Notes: a model not told the origin generated them from the letters alone. Counted from the stretch's first letter, positions 1 through 12,123 are shown. The stretch is DNA of 64,000 nt from Paraniabella hibiscisoli (GCF_022512515.1 NZ_JAKWBK010000001.1:1364001-1428000); one strand, 5' to 3'. Numbers and translations are program-made.

Positions 1-270
1 CCTTTCAGCGGTGATGCAATGAATGCCTACAACGACGGGCCATTGGAAGACGGAACACAAATGGGCCCTTTCTATGAAATCGAAAGTGTGTCTCCCGCAG
101 CATTTTTAAAGCCGGGAGAAAAGCTTACGCATAATCACAACGTATATCATTTCACCGGGGACAAGTCTTCGCTAAGTGAAATAGCAAAAAAGGTATTAGG
201 TGTATCGGTGGAAGAAATTGAAAAGCATTTAAAAAATAGTTATGGCAGTAAAAACGAAAAAGAGGAGTAA
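1..270 (+). CDS. DUF6786-like protein, C-terminal fragment
   Basis: The open frame enters from the left edge, so only about the last 89 residues are visible; the first in-window ATG at 19 is internal. The tail reads through [19 protein letters not shown] and [16 protein letters not shown], a pattern I associate with the DUF6786 family of Bacteroidota, which often sits in sugar-utilisation loci. No catalytic function is known to me for the family. The gene ends 29 bases inside the following fucI frame, so the two are probably co-transcribed and translationally coupled. The link with L-fucose metabolism is inferred from this overlap only. Confidence 0.6.
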   Translation, partial: PFSGDAMNAYNDGPLEDGTQMGPFYEIESVSPAAFLKPGEKLTHNHNVYHFTGDKSSLSEIAKKVLGVSVEEIEKHLKNSYGSKNEKEE

Positions 271-2029
271 CAACTATCCCAAAATAGGCATTCGCCCGAT
301 TATTGATGGTAGATTAGGCGGTATCAGGGAGTCGTTGGAAGAGACAACCATGAATATGGCGAAGGCCGTTGCCGCTTTATATTCCAGGGAATTGAAGTAT
401 CCCGACGGCTCGCCTGTACAATGTGTGATTGCTGATACAACGATCGGCGGTGTTAAAGAAGCGGCGGCTTGTGCTGAAAAATTTGCTGCCAGCAATGTCG
501 GGGTTTCTTTATCAGTAACACCCTGCTGGTGTTATGGGTCGGAAACAATGGATATGAATCCGCTGGTTCCTAAAGCCATCTGGGGTTTCAACGGTACGGA
601 ACGTCCGGGTGCTGTATACCTGGCTGCTACATTAGCAGCGCATAATCAAAAAGGCCTGCCTTGCTTTGGTATTTATGGCAGGGATGTGCAGGATATGGGT
701 GACGCTACAATTCCTGGTGACGTAAGAGATAAGCTGCTGAATTTTGCCCGTGCGGGTATGGCGGTGGCCATCATGAAAGGACAATCTTACCTGGCCATTG
801 GCTCTGTATCGATGGGCATTGCCGGTTCAATTGTAGATCCTCAGTTCTTCCAGGAGTACCTGGGTATGCGTAACGAGTACGTCGATTCTTCTGAAATACT
901 CAGAAGGATACAACTGAATATTTTCGACCCCGAAGAATATAAAAAAGCAATAGCCTGGGTAAAACAAAATTGCAAAGAAGGAAAGGATTATAACCGGAAA
1001 GAAAAGATCAAATCGAGGAAAGAGAAGGATAAAGATTGGGAGTTTGTTACCAAGATGACGATGATCATTCGCGACCTGATGGAAGGCAATCCGAAGCTGG
1101 CTGAAATGGGCTATGCAGAAGAGGGACAGGGGCATAATGCGATCGTAGCGGGTTTCCAGGGGCAACGCCAATGGACAGACTTTTTACCTGATGGCGATTT
1201 TTCAGAAGCGATACTTAACTCTTCGTTTGATTGGAATGGTATTCGCAATCCGTATATGGTGGCAACAGAAAACGATTGTTACAACGGGGTATCAATGCTC
1301 TTTAACTATCTGCTTACCAACACCGCACAGATCTTCGCTGATGTACGTACTTACTGGAGCCCCGAGGCAACCGAGCGTGTGTCTGGCTGGAAGCCAGATG
1401 GAAAAGCTGCAGATGGCTTTATCCACCTGATCAATTCCGGATCTGCCACATTAGATGGAACGGGTCAACAGTCTAAAGACGGGAAACCAGCTATGAAACC
1501 TTTCTGGGAGATTAAGCAGAAAGAAGCAGACGCCTGCCTGGCGGCAACTACCTGGAGCCCATCCAACAGGGATTATATGCGTGGAGGCGGCTATTCTTCA
1601 ACCTTCTTAACCAAGGGAGAAATGCCGGTTACCATGTGCCGCCTTAACCTGGTTAAAGGTCAGGGTGCTGTGCTGCAGATTGCGGAGGGATATACGGTTG
1701 ATCTGCCTGGCGAAGTACATGATACATTAAATGAGCGTACTGATCGTATATGGCCAACGACCTGGTTTGTGCCCAATCTTACGGGGCAAGGACCATTTAA
1801 AGATGTGTATTCGGTAATGGCGAATTGGGGAGCCAACCATGGTGCCATCAGCTACGGGCATATAGGAGATCAGTTAATTACACTGGCGTCTATGTTGCGT
1901 ATACCGGTGGCCATGCACAATGTAAACCCAGATGCTATATTCCGTCCCTCGGCCTGGGGAGCTTTTGGTATGGATGCTGAAGGATCCGATTACAGGGCTT
2001 GTCAGGTTTACGGTCCCTTGTATAAGTAA
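242..2029 (+). CDS. fucI: L-fucose isomerase
   Basis: This is an intact 595-residue protein, close to the 591 residues of E. coli FucI, and it aligns to it by eye over the C-terminal two thirds. It interconverts L-fucose and L-fuculose in the cytoplasm with a divalent metal, usually Mn2+. The metal and catalytic residues known from E. coli (Glu337, Asp361, His528) are seen here as Glu343 in VATEND, Asp367 in [11 protein letters not shown] and His533 in NWGANHG. The ATG at 242 overlaps the end of the upstream gene by 29 bases. A fucose permease follows after 400 bases, supporting the call. No fuculokinase (fucK) or fuculose-1-phosphate aldolase (fucA) is in the window, so the rest of the pathway must lie upstream or elsewhere. 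Confidence 0.96.
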   Translation: MAVKTKKRSNNYPKIGIRPIIDGRLGGIRESLEETTMNMAKAVAALYSRELKYPDGSPVQCVIADTTIGGVKEAAACAEKFAASNVGVSLSVTPCWCYGSETMDMNPLVPKAIWGFNGTERPGAVYLAATLAAHNQKGLPCFGIYGRDVQDMGDATIPGDVRDKLLNFARAGMAVAIMKGQSYLAIGSVSMGIAGSIVDPQFFQEYLGMRNEYVDSSEILRRIQLNIFDPEEYKKAIAWVKQNCKEGKDYNRKEKIKSRKEKDKDWEFVTKMTMIIRDLMEGNPKLAEMGYAEEGQGHNAIVAGFQGQRQWTDFLPDGDFSEAILNSSFDWNGIRNPYMVATENDCYNGVSMLFNYLLTNTAQIFADVRTYWSPEATERVSGWKPDGKAADGFIHLINSGSATLDGTGQQSKDGKPAMKPFWEIKQKEADACLAATTWSPSNRDYMRGGGYSSTFLTKGEMPVTMCRLNLVKGQGAVLQIAEGYTVDLPGEVHDTLNERTDRIWPTTWFVPNLTGQGPFKDVYSVMANWGANHGAISYGHIGDQLITLASMLRIPVAMHNVNPDAIFRPSAWGAFGMDAEGSDYRACQVYGPLYK

Positions 2030-2429
2030 TACCAGGAAGAGGATTAGTGTTCCTGTTTCATTGTAAACCGGGGCAGGGGGTTAAAGTAAAAACGAGCAAC
2101 TTGTTAAATGCAACATTTCAATAAGCAATATCAGGTTAAAGGCTGTGAGGTGGCAAAAGCCGCCTTTCAGCCTTTTTATACAAAGGTTTGCGCTGTTTAT
2201 AGGTAAAAGATCAGACAATGGTCTTACAAACTGTTCTGTAAATGGCGTAACATATTGCCAATGCGCCTATCTTTGAAAGGCCTAAAAATTTAAAATAGAT
2301 TCTTGTCATGAAAAAACGAAGCCATCTTTACGCAGCATATAGTTTTTGTTCTATTCAGCGCCTACAACAATAGCGTATATTTTTATCTTGTCAGCCAATA
2401 AAATGTTCATACAATTTTACTAATTCAAT
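2030..2429. other. fucI-fucP intergenic region
   Basis: This stretch of 400 bases has no gene. It holds a strong terminator-like hairpin at 2138-2178 behind fucI and a Bacteroidota-type -7 box, TATCTTTG at 2268-2275, ahead of fucP. I see no convincing -33 TTG at the expected distance and no other structure. The arrangement suggests fucP has its own promoter rather than depending only on read-through from fucI. Confidence 0.5.
2138..2178 (+). terminator. Rho-independent terminator after fucI
   Basis: The left arm AAAGGCTG-TGA-GGTGGC pairs with GCCGCC-TTT-CAGCCTTT around an AAAA loop and is followed by a T run. Both arm segments pair (one G-T pair), with a small three-base internal bulge. Confidence 0.7.
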
Positions 2430-3720
2430 ATGAGTAATAAAAAATCACTTTTTGTTAAAGATGGTGTTAACTATGCTGCTCCCTTTGCAGCCATCAGCGC
2501 ATTATTTTTTCTTTGGGGTGTAGCCCATGGAATGCTGGACACATTAGACAAAAATTTTCAGGATATGCTGCATTTAAAAAAATGGCAGTCATCCTTTATA
2601 CAGGTTTCTTTATACGGCGCCTACTTTTTAATGGCAATACCTGCCGGCCTGTTCATGAAAAAATACGGCTACAAAAAAGGTGTTATATTCGGACTGATTC
2701 TATTTGCTACCGGGGCCTTATTGGCGGCCGCAACAGCGCCTTTGCAATCCTTTGTACTTTTTCTGTTATGCTTGTTGGTAATAGGTGCCGGCCTTACAAC
2801 GCTTGAAACAGCTGCCAATCCTTACACAACAAAACTGGGCCCCCTGAAACAGCTGAAAGACGCATCAACTTTTCGCAATCCTTCAACGGCTTAGCCTGGG
2901 TAGTGGGGCCACTGATTGCATTGTATGTGTACGGCAATCAGAGCCATGTAGAGGGTGAGAAGATGATCTCTATTGTATTACCATTTGCTATTATTGGTTT
3001 GACCGTATTAGCCGTGGCCTTTGTTTTTATGCGCTTATCGCTACCAGAGATTACAGAGGCAGATGAAAATGCAGCGCATGGCGGCCATGGTGTTTCTTCT
3101 AATCAGGTTGGTGATGTGGAAGTTACTGATCCTGCTGATCCAAGATACGTGTCCATAAAACCATTGGCAGAAAACCGGCATTTTGTACTGGGAGTTATTG
3201 CCCAGGCTTGTTATGTAGCAGCCCAGACCGGTATTTTCAGTTACCTGATCAACTTTGTTAGTGATCATGACATGCATCCGAGGTTTGATGTGAAATATGG
3301 TCCGTATTTTCTGTCTATTGGGTTTTTATTATTTATGTTGGGTCGAATTACCGGTAGCGCCATGATGAAATATTATAAACCAGCCAGGCTGTTGGCGGTG
3401 TATACGATAGCGGTTTGTGTTTTATTGCCGGTGGTAGCAGCTAAAGTAGGCTGGACTTCGTTGATCGCGTTATATGGGATTTTCTTTTTATGTCGATCAT
3501 GTTTCCCACCATTTTTGCAATGGCCATCAAAGGCCTTGGCAGTAAAACGAAACAAGGTTCTTCGTTTTTGGTAATGGCTGTGGTAGGAGGTGCTATTTTT
3601 CCTCCGTTAATGGGGTGGGTTGCAGATACCTATGGAATGGCTAAAGGCTTCCTGGTACCTATTCCCCTGTTTATTTTTATTTTACACTATGCCGTAAAGG
3701 GGCATAAAATAATAGCTTAA
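2430..3720 (+). CDS. fucP: L-fucose:H+ symporter, MFS family (frameshifted)
   Basis: The three consecutive frames join into one ~430-residue, 12-helix MFS permease of the FucP family, which imports L-fucose with a proton across the inner membrane. Family hallmarks are the first helix with FFLWGVAHGMLDTL, an IPAGLFMKKYGYKKG loop, and LETAANPY, whose Glu corresponds to the proton-linked Glu135 of E. coli FucP. Two reading-frame breaks are visible. One is at about 2842, where CCCCC should be CCCCCC so that LGPPETAERRINFSQSFNG continues. The other is at about 3487, before MSIMFPTIFAMAIKGLG. Both look like base-calling losses. ATG 2430 is the only start before the first helix. The gene follows fucI and supports a fucose uptake unit. 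Confidence 0.88.
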
Positions 3721-3758
3721 CTCCCGGAAGATCCGGGAGGCTTCTTGATGATATAATA

Positions 3759-3803
3759 AAAGCGGCGCTACAGGTTTATTATAAACAATTAGGCCGCTTT
3801 TTC
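3759..3803 (+). terminator. Terminator after fucP
   Basis: The AAAAGCGGC arm pairs with GCCGCTTTTT across a long AT-rich loop, directly after the fucP stop. A second short inverted repeat, CTCCCGG/CCGGGAG, lies at 3721-3739. Confidence 0.55.
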
Positions 3804-3911
3804 TGGAAGTCTATGTATAGCATTAAAAGAAAACGAGAAAATCTTGCTTAATCGTTTAAGCTTTGTTATTTTTCTATATTTCAAGAAACTGGTAATCTAA
3901 AAATCGTACTG

Positions 3912-5978
3912 ATGAAGAACCGGCTTTTTTCATGTCGATCGTATTGCTCTTTGTACAAAAAATGGAGGCTGGCGCTGTAAATCCTGTGCCGAAGGAGCTG
4001 CAGGCCTTTGTGAAGAATATCGAGGCCAATACCATTAATGGAACAAAGGCAAGTCTGTCATTCAAAACCGTATCCAAGAACCTGGTATATGTTTCAGCTG
4101 TATGGCACCTGGTTAAACCGGTAGCACAAGACAGTGTATCCATAAGGATCAGCCCTGCATTTATTCCCGGGTTCCATTGGGCGCCACATCTTACACCCAA
4201 TAATAACAGCATTATAGCACAGCATGTTTTCAGAGCACCCGCTATGCTGGCATCTAATACTAACAGGCTGCTGGTGATTGTTCCGGATCTGGACCTGTTA
4301 AAAAAGCAAATCCGGTTCCCTGGTATATGGATATGAATGCCCCGCAAAATTACCTGGAACTAGGCCTGTCGAAAAGCAGGGTAGAAGAACATGTGCTGTA
4401 TGTACGTGATAAAGGTGCTGTATTTCCTAAAGGCGAATTGCGCATGGGTTTTTATTTGATGGTTTCGGATAAAACAGAAGACATCGAAAATCCCTGGAGA
4501 CGGCCGCTGCAGCTGATGTGGAGCAAATGGGGCTCGCCACTATACCAGGCTGGCGAACCATTACATCAAACGGACCTGGAGCCTTATGTAAAACAAACCT
4601 ATAACTGGGCTTTCAATAGCTGGAAGCCTTCCGTTTGGCAGGAGTTTGAGCTAAACGGAAAACATGTTGGAGCACCTGTATTTATTGTAAACGTTACCCA
4701 AAGCCCCAATTATCAGGCCCCGGTTGACGAGCGGGAGTTTCGCTCTGTATGGAACCAGGCATGGTTCAACTCCTTAAGATCAGCACAGGGTTTATACCGT
4801 TATGCGAAGCGTAAGAATAATGACACATTAAAAAGTCTAGCATTAAAAACAAAAGAGCTGGCACTTTCATTTCCGCAGCATAAAGGACTTTTTAAAAGCG
4901 TGATTGCAACCGAAATGGAAGAAGTAACCATAAACGGGAAAAAGTATCGCCGGTCTAAAGGATGGGATACGAAGTATTTTGGAAACTCCAACCGTAACCC
5001 GTTTACCTGGGATGCCAGGCAATCGCCCTACCATATTGCAGACATGAGTTATACCGCTTACTGGATGATGGTTTGGTACGATGAGCTGGAAAAAGATGAG
5101 CGGCTGATACAATATGCCCGGGAGTACGCAGATGCGCTGTTAGGTTTACAGGATAAAGACGGTTTCTTCCCTGCATGGCTGAGTCTCGACGCCTGCCAGC
5201 CAATGGGCTACCTGGATCAATCGCCGAAACCAGCCTTTCTATAACCTTTCTGCTAAAGATGTTTAAACATACTAGCAAAAAGGAGTACCTGGTAAGTGCT
5301 ACCAAAGCCCTGGATGCGGTGGTTAAAAAGATTATTCCTGTGGGGCAGTGGGAAGATTTTGAAACCTATTGGTCGTGCAGCAGAGTAGGTAGCCAGGATT
5401 GGGTGGGTGAGAAAATACCACGTAACAATATGTTTAAGCAAAATAATTTTTGCATTTACTGGACAGCTGAAGCTCTTTTGGAGATGTATAAAACAACCGG
5501 CAATAAACGGTATCTGCAAAAAGGGCAGCGTACGCTGGATGAACTGCTAATGTTCCAGGCTACCTGGCAACCTCCCTATATGGCCATCCGTACATTAGGT
5601 GGCTTTGGAGTAATGAATGCCGATGGCGAATGGAATGATTCGCGCCAGTGCTTATTTGCAGGATTGATTATTGATTATGGAAAGGTGTTGAAAAGCACGG
5701 AGTATATTCAAAGAGGACTGTCGGCTTTGCGGGCCTCCTTTACTATGATGTATACGCCACTCAATCCTCAAACCATGAAGCAGTGGCAAGCCAAATGGCC
5801 TTTCTTCGGTTCAATAGACTTTGGATTTATGATGGAAAATTATGGGCATGGGGGTGAAACCAACGATTCGGGGCTGGGCATTGGAGAGTTCACGATCTAT
5901 GACTGGGGAAATGGTGCGGCGGCCGAGGCATATAACAGGCTGTTCGACAGATATGGGGCTTACATATTCAGTAATTGA
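3912..5978 (+). CDS. Secreted six-hairpin-like carbohydrate-active protein (frameshifted)
   Basis: This joins three frames into a ~690-residue protein. ATG 3912 with one T restored at about 3927 gives the signal peptide MKNRLFFMSIVLLFVQKMEA, which fits export. Further breaks are at about 4308 (A6 for A7, restoring DLLKKANPVPWYMDMN) and at about 5221 (one G missing, restoring GYLDQSAETSLSITFLLKMF). The N-terminal ~250 residues look beta-rich. The rest is helical with repeated aromatic and acidic motifs (YTAYWMMVWYDELE, YWTAEALLEMYKTTGNKRYLQKG, MMENYGHGGETNDSG), as in (alpha/alpha)6-toroid glycosidases. I do not recognise the family, so substrate and activity are unknown. The gene lies between fucP and a GH116-type gene, suggesting a role in releasing sugars. 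Confidence 0.55.
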
Positions 5979-6040
5979 TCTGCCTCAAAAGACGCATTAC
6001 ATATTGATCTGAATAATCATCAACGCTAAAAATCAATAAC

Positions 6041-8586
6041 GTGGCAAACAGGAGATCCTTTTTAAAGAAAATGGGTGCCGGTAGTATTGCGGCATTTGTA
6101 ACCCCGGGATTGCAATCACAGCAAGATCATCAACCCACATCCACTGAAAAGCATCGGGATATTCCCATCGGGAAAACCGGAAGGATACACCGGGGAGATC
6201 AACTGAATAAAGTAGCATTCCCATTAGGAGGAACAGGTGCGGGCATGTTCTGTATAGAAGGAACAGGCGCTATATCGCATATGTCTGTGAGAAATAACCC
6301 CGAAATGTTTTTTGAGCCTGCCATGTTTGCTGCATTGAGTATAAAAATATAGCTAACGGTACCAGAGTTTTAGAAGGCCCCGTTCCGTTATGGAAAAAAT
6401 TTGGACAAAGAGACGCTGGCTTAGGAGGTACGGGCGGCGCCACCTGGGGCTTACCAAGGTTTAAGAATGTGTCGTTTGAAGTGCAGTTTCCCTTTGCCTC
6501 CATTTCATTGAACGATGATAACCTACCGGTAAAGGCTGTTATAAAAGCCTGGAGCCCTTTTATTCCCGGTGACGAGGATCAATCGGGTATGCCAATAGCC
6601 GGACTTGAATACAGTTTTGAAAATATAAGTAAGAAAGCCGTCGAAGGTACGTTCTCCTATAATAGCAGAAACTTTATGAGCCAGGGAGAAGTGGTAAATT
6701 CTATAAAGCCTGTTAAGAACGGGTTTATTCTCTCATCAGCAGGTTCTGAAAAGTTCCCTGAAAGACAGGGTGAATTTGCCATATTTACTGATACCGAGGA
6801 TACTACTGTAGATCATTGCTGGTTCAGGGGCGGCTGGTTTGACGGGCTTACCATGATATGGAATAAACTGGAAACCGGAGCCGTTGAGGGAAACCGGCGG
6901 TAGAGAAAGATGCACCCGGCGCGTCCCTGTTCGTACCGTTTAGTTTAAATCCCGGCCAAAAGAAAGTCATTAAGTTATACATGTGCTGGTATGTACCCCA
7001 AACCAAACTTCAATTTGGAGAGGTGGATGCAGAATTTAAAAAGAAGGTCGAACAGGACCCACTTTTACAGTATCATAAACCCTGGTATAGCAGCAGGTTT
7101 TCCAATATTAATGAGGTGGCCGATTTCTGGAGATCGAGTTATGCCGAACTATATAAAAAGACGCAATTATTTACAAAAGCTTTTTACAATAGCACCCTGC
7201 CGGCAGAAGTAACAGATGCCGTGGCTGCCAACCTGACGATTCTGAAATCGCCAACGGTACTCCGGCAATATGATGGCCGGTTCTGGACCTGGGAGGGATG
7301 CGGCGATAACTGGGGTAGCTGCCACGGGTCATGCACCCATGTATGGAACTATGCACAGGCGGTTCCGCACTTGTTCCCGGCCTTGGAACGGTCGTTGCGT
7401 GAAACCGAGTTTAATGAAAATCAGAACGCCGAAGGGCACCAGGTATTCCGCGCCAATTTACCCATCTCACCAACAACCCATAATTTCCATTCGGCAGTAG
7501 ACGGACAGTTGGGTGGTATTATGAAAGTATACCGGGACTGGAGAATTTCGGGAGACGATCAATGGATACGCAATCTTTATCCTAAAGTAAAAAAGAGCTT
7601 AGACTATTGTATCAACACATGGGACCCCCAACGGAGAGGCGTTATTGAAGAACCACATCACAATACCTATGATATTGAGTTTTGGGGACCAACGGGGTTT
7701 GCCACCACTTTTTACCTGGGGGCATTAAATGCGATAATAACCATTGGCAAATACCTGAAAGAAGAGGTAGATTCTTATGAAAACTTATTAAAGGCAGGGA
7801 AAAGTTACCTCGAAACAAAACTGTTTAATGGGGAATACTTTATACAGGATATCCAATACGAGCACTTAAAAGCTGCTAATCCAGCCACAGCTCAATCTTT
7901 TGGGGAGAATATTCCCAGGAAGCCATAGCGCTACTAAAAAAGAAGGTCCTAAATACCAGTATGGAAAAGGGTGTTTATCGGACGGCGTACTGGGCTCCTG
8001 GTTGGCTGTGATGTGCGGACTGGAAGACGTGGTAGATGCATCAAAAATAACCAGTCATCTGCGCTCTGTTCATAAATATAACCTCAAAGAAAAGCTTACT
8101 GACCATAGTAATCCGCAGCGCCCTACGTTTGCCCTCGGCAGCGATGGGGGCTTATTGCTGTGTACATGGCCCAAAGGAGGAAGGCTTGCATTACCTTTTG
8201 TTTATAGTAACGAAGTGTGGACAGGAATTGAATACCAGGCTGCATCACATTTAATGAGGATGGGAGAAGTACAGAAAGGCGTAGACATTGTAAAAGCCTG
8301 CAGAGCACGCTACGACGGGTCTGTTCGTAATCCCTTTAACGAATATGAATGCGGCCATTGGTATGCCAGGGCGCTATCTAGCTATGGACTGTTGCAAGGA
8401 TTGACCGGTGTGCAATATGATGCGGTTACGAAAACGCTTTTTATCGATTCCCGAATTGGAGATTTTGTTTCTTTTATTGCTACCGCAACTGGTTTTGGCA
8501 ATGTTGTATATAAAAACAAACAAGCCGTTGTAAATGTGGCATACGGCCGAATTAAAGTTGATAAGATTACAGTGAAAGGGGGATGA
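6041..8586 (+). CDS. GH116-family glycoside hydrolase, secreted (frameshifted)
   Basis: Four frames join into an ~845-residue GH116/GBA2-type enzyme; the family includes beta-glucosidases, beta-xylosidases and glucosylceramidases. Seen features are a Tat-like N-terminus (NRRSFLKK) after a GTG start, the N-terminal hallmark VAFPLGGTGAGMFCIEGTGAISH, and the (alpha/alpha)6 domain with VDGQLGGIMKVYRDW, HNTYDIEFWGP (the TYD segment typical of the acid/base region) and CGHWYARALSSYGLLQGLTG. Breaks are at about 6346 (A5 for A6), 6893 (a C lost), 7905 (G4 for G5) and 7936 (A6 for A7). All four restore one continuous frame when one base is added. It follows the six-hairpin gene by 60 bases and is probably co-transcribed with it. 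The exact substrate is not determinable here. Confidence 0.82.
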
Positions 8587-8636
8587 ACGCTGATGCTTTG
8601 GGAACCCTGTCAAACAATGTCGATGAACCATTAACC

Positions 8637-8672
8637 GAAAGGCCTTCTGATGCATTTCAGAAGGCCTTTTAA
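8637..8672. terminator. Bidirectional terminator between GH116 gene and trpB2
   Basis: A perfect 13-bp stem, AAAGGCCTTCTGA and its complement, with a 6-base loop has an A run on the left and a T run on the right. It sits between two convergent genes, so it can serve both strands. Confidence 0.88.
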
Positions 8673-8690
8673 TAAGTACTATTTACATAA

Positions 8691-10055
8691 TCAGGCAATA
8701 ACAGGCGTATCCAACTCTTTTAAAGAGTTTTGTATATCTGCATCTGTGAGTTCATGTCTTACAATTTTGCCCTCGAAATAATCCTGGTAGGCTTTCATAT
8801 CGAAATTGCCATGACCACATAAGTTAAACAGGATCGTTTCGCTTTTGCCTTCACGTTTGCAACGCTCAGCTTCTTTTATAGCAGTGGCAATACCATGGGT
8901 AGCCTCCGGTGCCGGAATAATACCTTCGGCTTTAGCGAATTTAATACCGGCTTCAAAAACTTCCAGGTTGTCGTGGGCACTGGCTTCTATAAGTCCATCT
9001 TTCAATAATTGACTAACAATAGCACCTGCTCCGTGATAGCGAAGTCCTCCCGCATGTATAGGTGCCGGCACAAAATTGTGGCCCAGTGTATACATGGGCA
9101 GCAATGGTGTCATGCCTACGGTATCGCCAAAGTCGTAGCGAAATACGCCCCTGGTTAATTTTGGACAGGAGGTAGGTTCGCTGGCAATGCAGCGGATCTT
9201 TTTGCCCTCTTCAAGATTTAATCTCAGGAAAGGAAATGATATACCTGCAAAGTTAGAACCACCGCCAAAAGGCGCAATTACCACATCCGGAAGGTCACCT
9301 GCTTTTTCGAGTTGTTTATGCGCTTCCAGTCCGATAATAGTTTGATGTAATAATACGTGGTTTAATACACTGCCCAATGCATACTTGGTGTCTTCACGTT
9401 GAGCAGCCATTTCTACTGCTTCAGAAATGGCAATACCTAAGGAACCCGGACTATTGGGGTCCTGTGCCAATATCTTACGCCCCGCTTCAGTAAGATTACT
9501 GGGAGAAGGGATCACATTCGCACCCCAGGTATTCATCATAATTTTACGGTAAGGCTTATGCTCAAAAGAGAGCTTTACCATGTATACCTCGCATTCTATG
9601 TTAAAAAGGTTACAGGCAAAGCTTAAGGCACTTCCCCACTGACCTGCACCCGTTTCAGTAGTAATACGCTTCACACCCTCTTTCATATTATAATACGCCT
9701 GTGGAATTGCTGTATTAGGTTTGTGAGAACCGGCCGGACTTACCCCTTCATACTTATAGTATATCTTTGCAGGTGTGTCCAGCGCTTTCTCTAACTCGTA
9801 TGCCCGGTACATTGGCGTAGGCCGCCACAGGCTGTAAATATTTCGAACCTCGTCAGGAATGGTGATCCATTTTTCAGTAGACACTTCCTGTTTAATAAGC
9901 TCTTGTGGAAAAAGGGGCGCTAAAGCCTCCGGCCCGATGGGTTCTTTGGTGCCGGGATGTAATGGAGGCAATGGCTTGTTGGGCATATCGGCAACAATAT
10001 TGTACCATTGTTCAGGTATTTCCTGCTCCGACAGTGTGATTTTTCTTGTTTTCAT
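8691..10055 (-). CDS. trpB: Tryptophan synthase beta chain, TrpB2 type
   Basis: This is an intact protein of 454 residues from the ATG at 10055; a TTG 33 bases further out is possible but adds a tail unlike the family. It condenses indole with serine to L-tryptophan using PLP. The PLP lysine is Lys112 in [11 protein letters not shown], followed by [13 protein letters not shown] and the glycine-rich FGGGSNFAG phosphate-binding loop. The long insert-bearing sequence ([17 protein letters not shown]) and the ~450-residue length place it in the TrpB2 subgroup rather than the ~400-residue TrpB1 that partners TrpA. No trpA or other trp gene is nearby, so it may act as a stand-alone indole scavenger. 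Confidence 0.93.
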   Translation of the reverse strand: MKTRKITLSEQEIPEQWYNIVADMPNKPLPPLHPGTKEPIGPEALAPLFPQELIKQEVSTEKWITIPDEVRNIYSLWRPTPMYRAYELEKALDTPAKIYYKYEGVSPAGSHKPNTAIPQAYYNMKEGVKRITTETGAGQWGSALSFACNLFNIECEVYMVKLSFEHKPYRKIMMNTWGANVIPSPSNLTEAGRKILAQDPNSPGSLGIAISEAVEMAAQREDTKYALGSVLNHVLLHQTIIGLEAHKQLEKAGDLPDVVIAPFGGGSNFAGISFPFLRLNLEEGKKIRCIASEPTSCPKLTRGVFRYDFGDTVGMTPLLPMYTLGHNFVPAPIHAGGLRYHGAGAIVSQLLKDGLIEASAHDNLEVFEAGIKFAKAEGIIPAPEATHGIATAIKEAERCKREGKSETILFNLCGHGNFDMKAYQDYFEGKIVRHELTDADIQNSLKELDTPVIA

Positions 10056-10299
10056 TTGAGAAGTCGTTTTATTTGGTATGTCCCTCAAAGTACATGAAAT
10101 TTTTCATTCATAACATAATACGAAGCATACAAAACTTATATAGGATCGTTAAATACAGGCAGTAGATTCTTCTTGTTTTTAAAAGCAGTAAAACCGGGTA
10201 AGATTATTGGCCTTGAGCAGCCCCGGGGATATACTGCTAATGACCAGATGGGTGAGTTGATACCATTTTTTGATATACATTCGCAGATATCAATATTTC

Positions 10300-11352
10300 A
10301 TGGCCAATAGTACCACCATACAGCAAATAACGGACAGCCCTGTTTATATACATTCGGCTGACGCTGTGTCGCCCCAGGTCTCTTTTGATCAGATGCTTGA
10401 CGCTCCTTTAAATTATTCGGGAGATCAGCTGCGTTGCGTTGAGCCGGATTATACAAAATATGTGGATGCGAAATTAATTCGCCGCATGAGCCGCATTATT
10501 AAGATGGGCGTTGCCGCAGCTTCTGAAGCCCTGTCTCACGCAAATCTGCAGTCGCCTGATGCCATAGTAACCGGCACCGCCTATGGTTGCCTGGCCGATA
10601 CCGACCAGTTTTTAACAAGGCTGGTAGAATTTAAAGAAACCCTGCTTTCTCCAACCGCTTTTATACAGTCTACTCATAACACTGTTGCAGCGCAAATAGC
10701 GCTGATGCTGAAATGTCATAATTATAATAATACCTATGTGCACAGGGGCTCTTCTTTCGAGGCCGCCTTAACTGATGCTATTTCTTTATTGGAAGAAGGT
10801 GATGCGCAAAAGGTGTTGGTAGGTGCTGCAGATGAGATTACAGAAAAAAGCCACGCTATTTTAAAACGGTTTGGTTTGTATAAGACAAACGGAGATAGCT
10901 TACAGCTGGTTCAAAATGAAAGCAAAGGAACCATGGCAGGGGATGGGGCCGCTTTTTTTGTGGTAAGTAAAGAGTCACAGAATGCGCTTGCTCAACTGAC
11001 AGGATTTACCAATCATTATAAATCTGAAGAGCCGTCCGTTACGATTATCGATACTTTTTTGAAAGAAAAGGGTATTGCCCTGACAGACATTGACCTGGTG
11101 ATCACCGGGAATAACGGGGACCTTACAGAAGGTAAACATTACAAGCAGTTAGAGCAACTTTTTGACAAGGACAGGTTAACCACTTTTAAACAATATTGTG
11201 GCGAATATCCTACAGCTTCAGCCTTCGCGTTATGGATGGCAACCCATATGGTAAAGAAAGGCTCTTTTAACAATAAGCCGGTAAAGCAACTTTTAGTATA
11301 TAACAATTACCTGCTCAGCTACCCTACGCTTTATTTGTTGAAGGCATGCTAA
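10300..11352 (+). CDS. Chain-length-factor-like beta-ketoacyl synthase homologue
   Basis: From ATG 10300 this gives a 350-residue protein of the ketoacyl-synthase fold (Ketoacyl-synt_2-like). It carries RRMSRIIKMGVAAASEAL, GTAYGCLADTDQFL, FIQSTHNTVAAQIAL and GEYPTASAFALWMA. Where an active ketosynthase has the Cys of a TACSSS motif, this protein reads TYVHRGSSFEAA, with no cysteine, so it is probably a non-catalytic chain-length-factor partner as in aryl-polyene and flexirubin systems. It is clearly paralogous to the minus-strand protein at 17856-18884. Its stop overlaps the next gene (start 11346), making an operon with a deacetylase and a dehydratase. Its ketosynthase partner is not adjacent; the nearest is at 19016-20206. 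Confidence 0.75.
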   Translation: MANSTTIQQITDSPVYIHSADAVSPQVSFDQMLDAPLNYSGDQLRCVEPDYTKYVDAKLIRRMSRIIKMGVAAASEALSHANLQSPDAIVTGTAYGCLADTDQFLTRLVEFKETLLSPTAFIQSTHNTVAAQIALMLKCHNYNNTYVHRGSSFEAALTDAISLLEEGDAQKVLVGAADEITEKSHAILKRFGLYKTNGDSLQLVQNESKGTMAGDGAAFFVVSKESQNALAQLTGFTNHYKSEEPSVTIIDTFLKEKGIALTDIDLVITGNNGDLTEGKHYKQLEQLFDKDRLTTFKQYCGEYPTASAFALWMATHMVKKGSFNNKPVKQLLVYNNYLLSYPTLYLLKAC

Positions 11353-12123
11353 CTTTCAGAAATACGAATGTCGTTTTTGGAGTATTACTTTCGGCACTTG
11401 TTGTGTCGGATCTGCTGCAATATAATGTTCCAGTTATAATGTACTCCCTACTCGCTATTTCCTACTCGCTACTGCTTTTTTATGGAAGCTACTTTGTGCA
11501 GTCGCAGTTTTATATGAAGACGATTTGTAAAGGGAATACAGATCAAAAAAAATTGCATTAACCTTCGATGATGGACCCTTAGGCAACCATACGCCACAGA
11601 TCTTATCCATATTAGAAACCAGTAAGGTAAAGGCTACCTTCTTTTGCATCGGTAAAAATGCAGAAAACAATACAAACCTGTTAAGAGATATTCATCAGCA
11701 GGGTCATATTATCGGGTCGCACAGTTATAGCCATAGCTTTTGGTTTGATCTGCTTTCTCCCAAAAAAATGGAGGCCGACCTGAGTCAGGCACATAACCTT
11801 TTAAGGCAGCGTTGGAGCTTGACGTAAAATGGTTCCGGCCGCCTTATGGTGTTACCAATCCCAATCTTAAAAAAGCTGTGGAGCGCATGGGCTACACGGC
11901 AATAGGATGGAATGTGCGATCAATGGACACAGTGGCAAAGGACGAGGGGGTGTTACTAAATAAGCTAAAGAATGCTTTGAAGCCCGGGGCTATTTTTTTA
12001 TTTCATGATACGATAGACATAACCGTTAAAGTATTACCTGACTTTATCAGTTGTGCCCGGGAGCAGGGCTATGAGATCGCACCACTGGATAAACTACTAA
12101 ATTTGCAACCTTATGTTGATTGA
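11346..12123 (+). CDS. Polysaccharide deacetylase-family protein (frameshifted)
   Basis: Three frames join into a ~260-residue NodB-homology protein. The first ~60 residues contain two hydrophobic helices, so the catalytic domain is membrane-anchored. The motifs are TFDDGP (general base and metal Asp pair), SHSYSH (metal-binding His-x3-His type), WFRPPYG and FLFHD, all expected for a metal-dependent de-N/O-acetylase. Breaks are at about 11550 (A8 for A9) and 11806 (one G lost before ALELDVKWFRPPYG). It overlaps the CLF-like gene upstream and the dehydratase downstream by a few bases, so the three are translationally coupled. Its role in a lipid or pigment pathway is inferred from context only. 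Confidence 0.82.

Noticed and set aside
827..1171. Minus-strand 114-residue frame inside fucI
   Set aside because: It lies wholly within a well-conserved intact gene on the other strand and has no recognisable domain.
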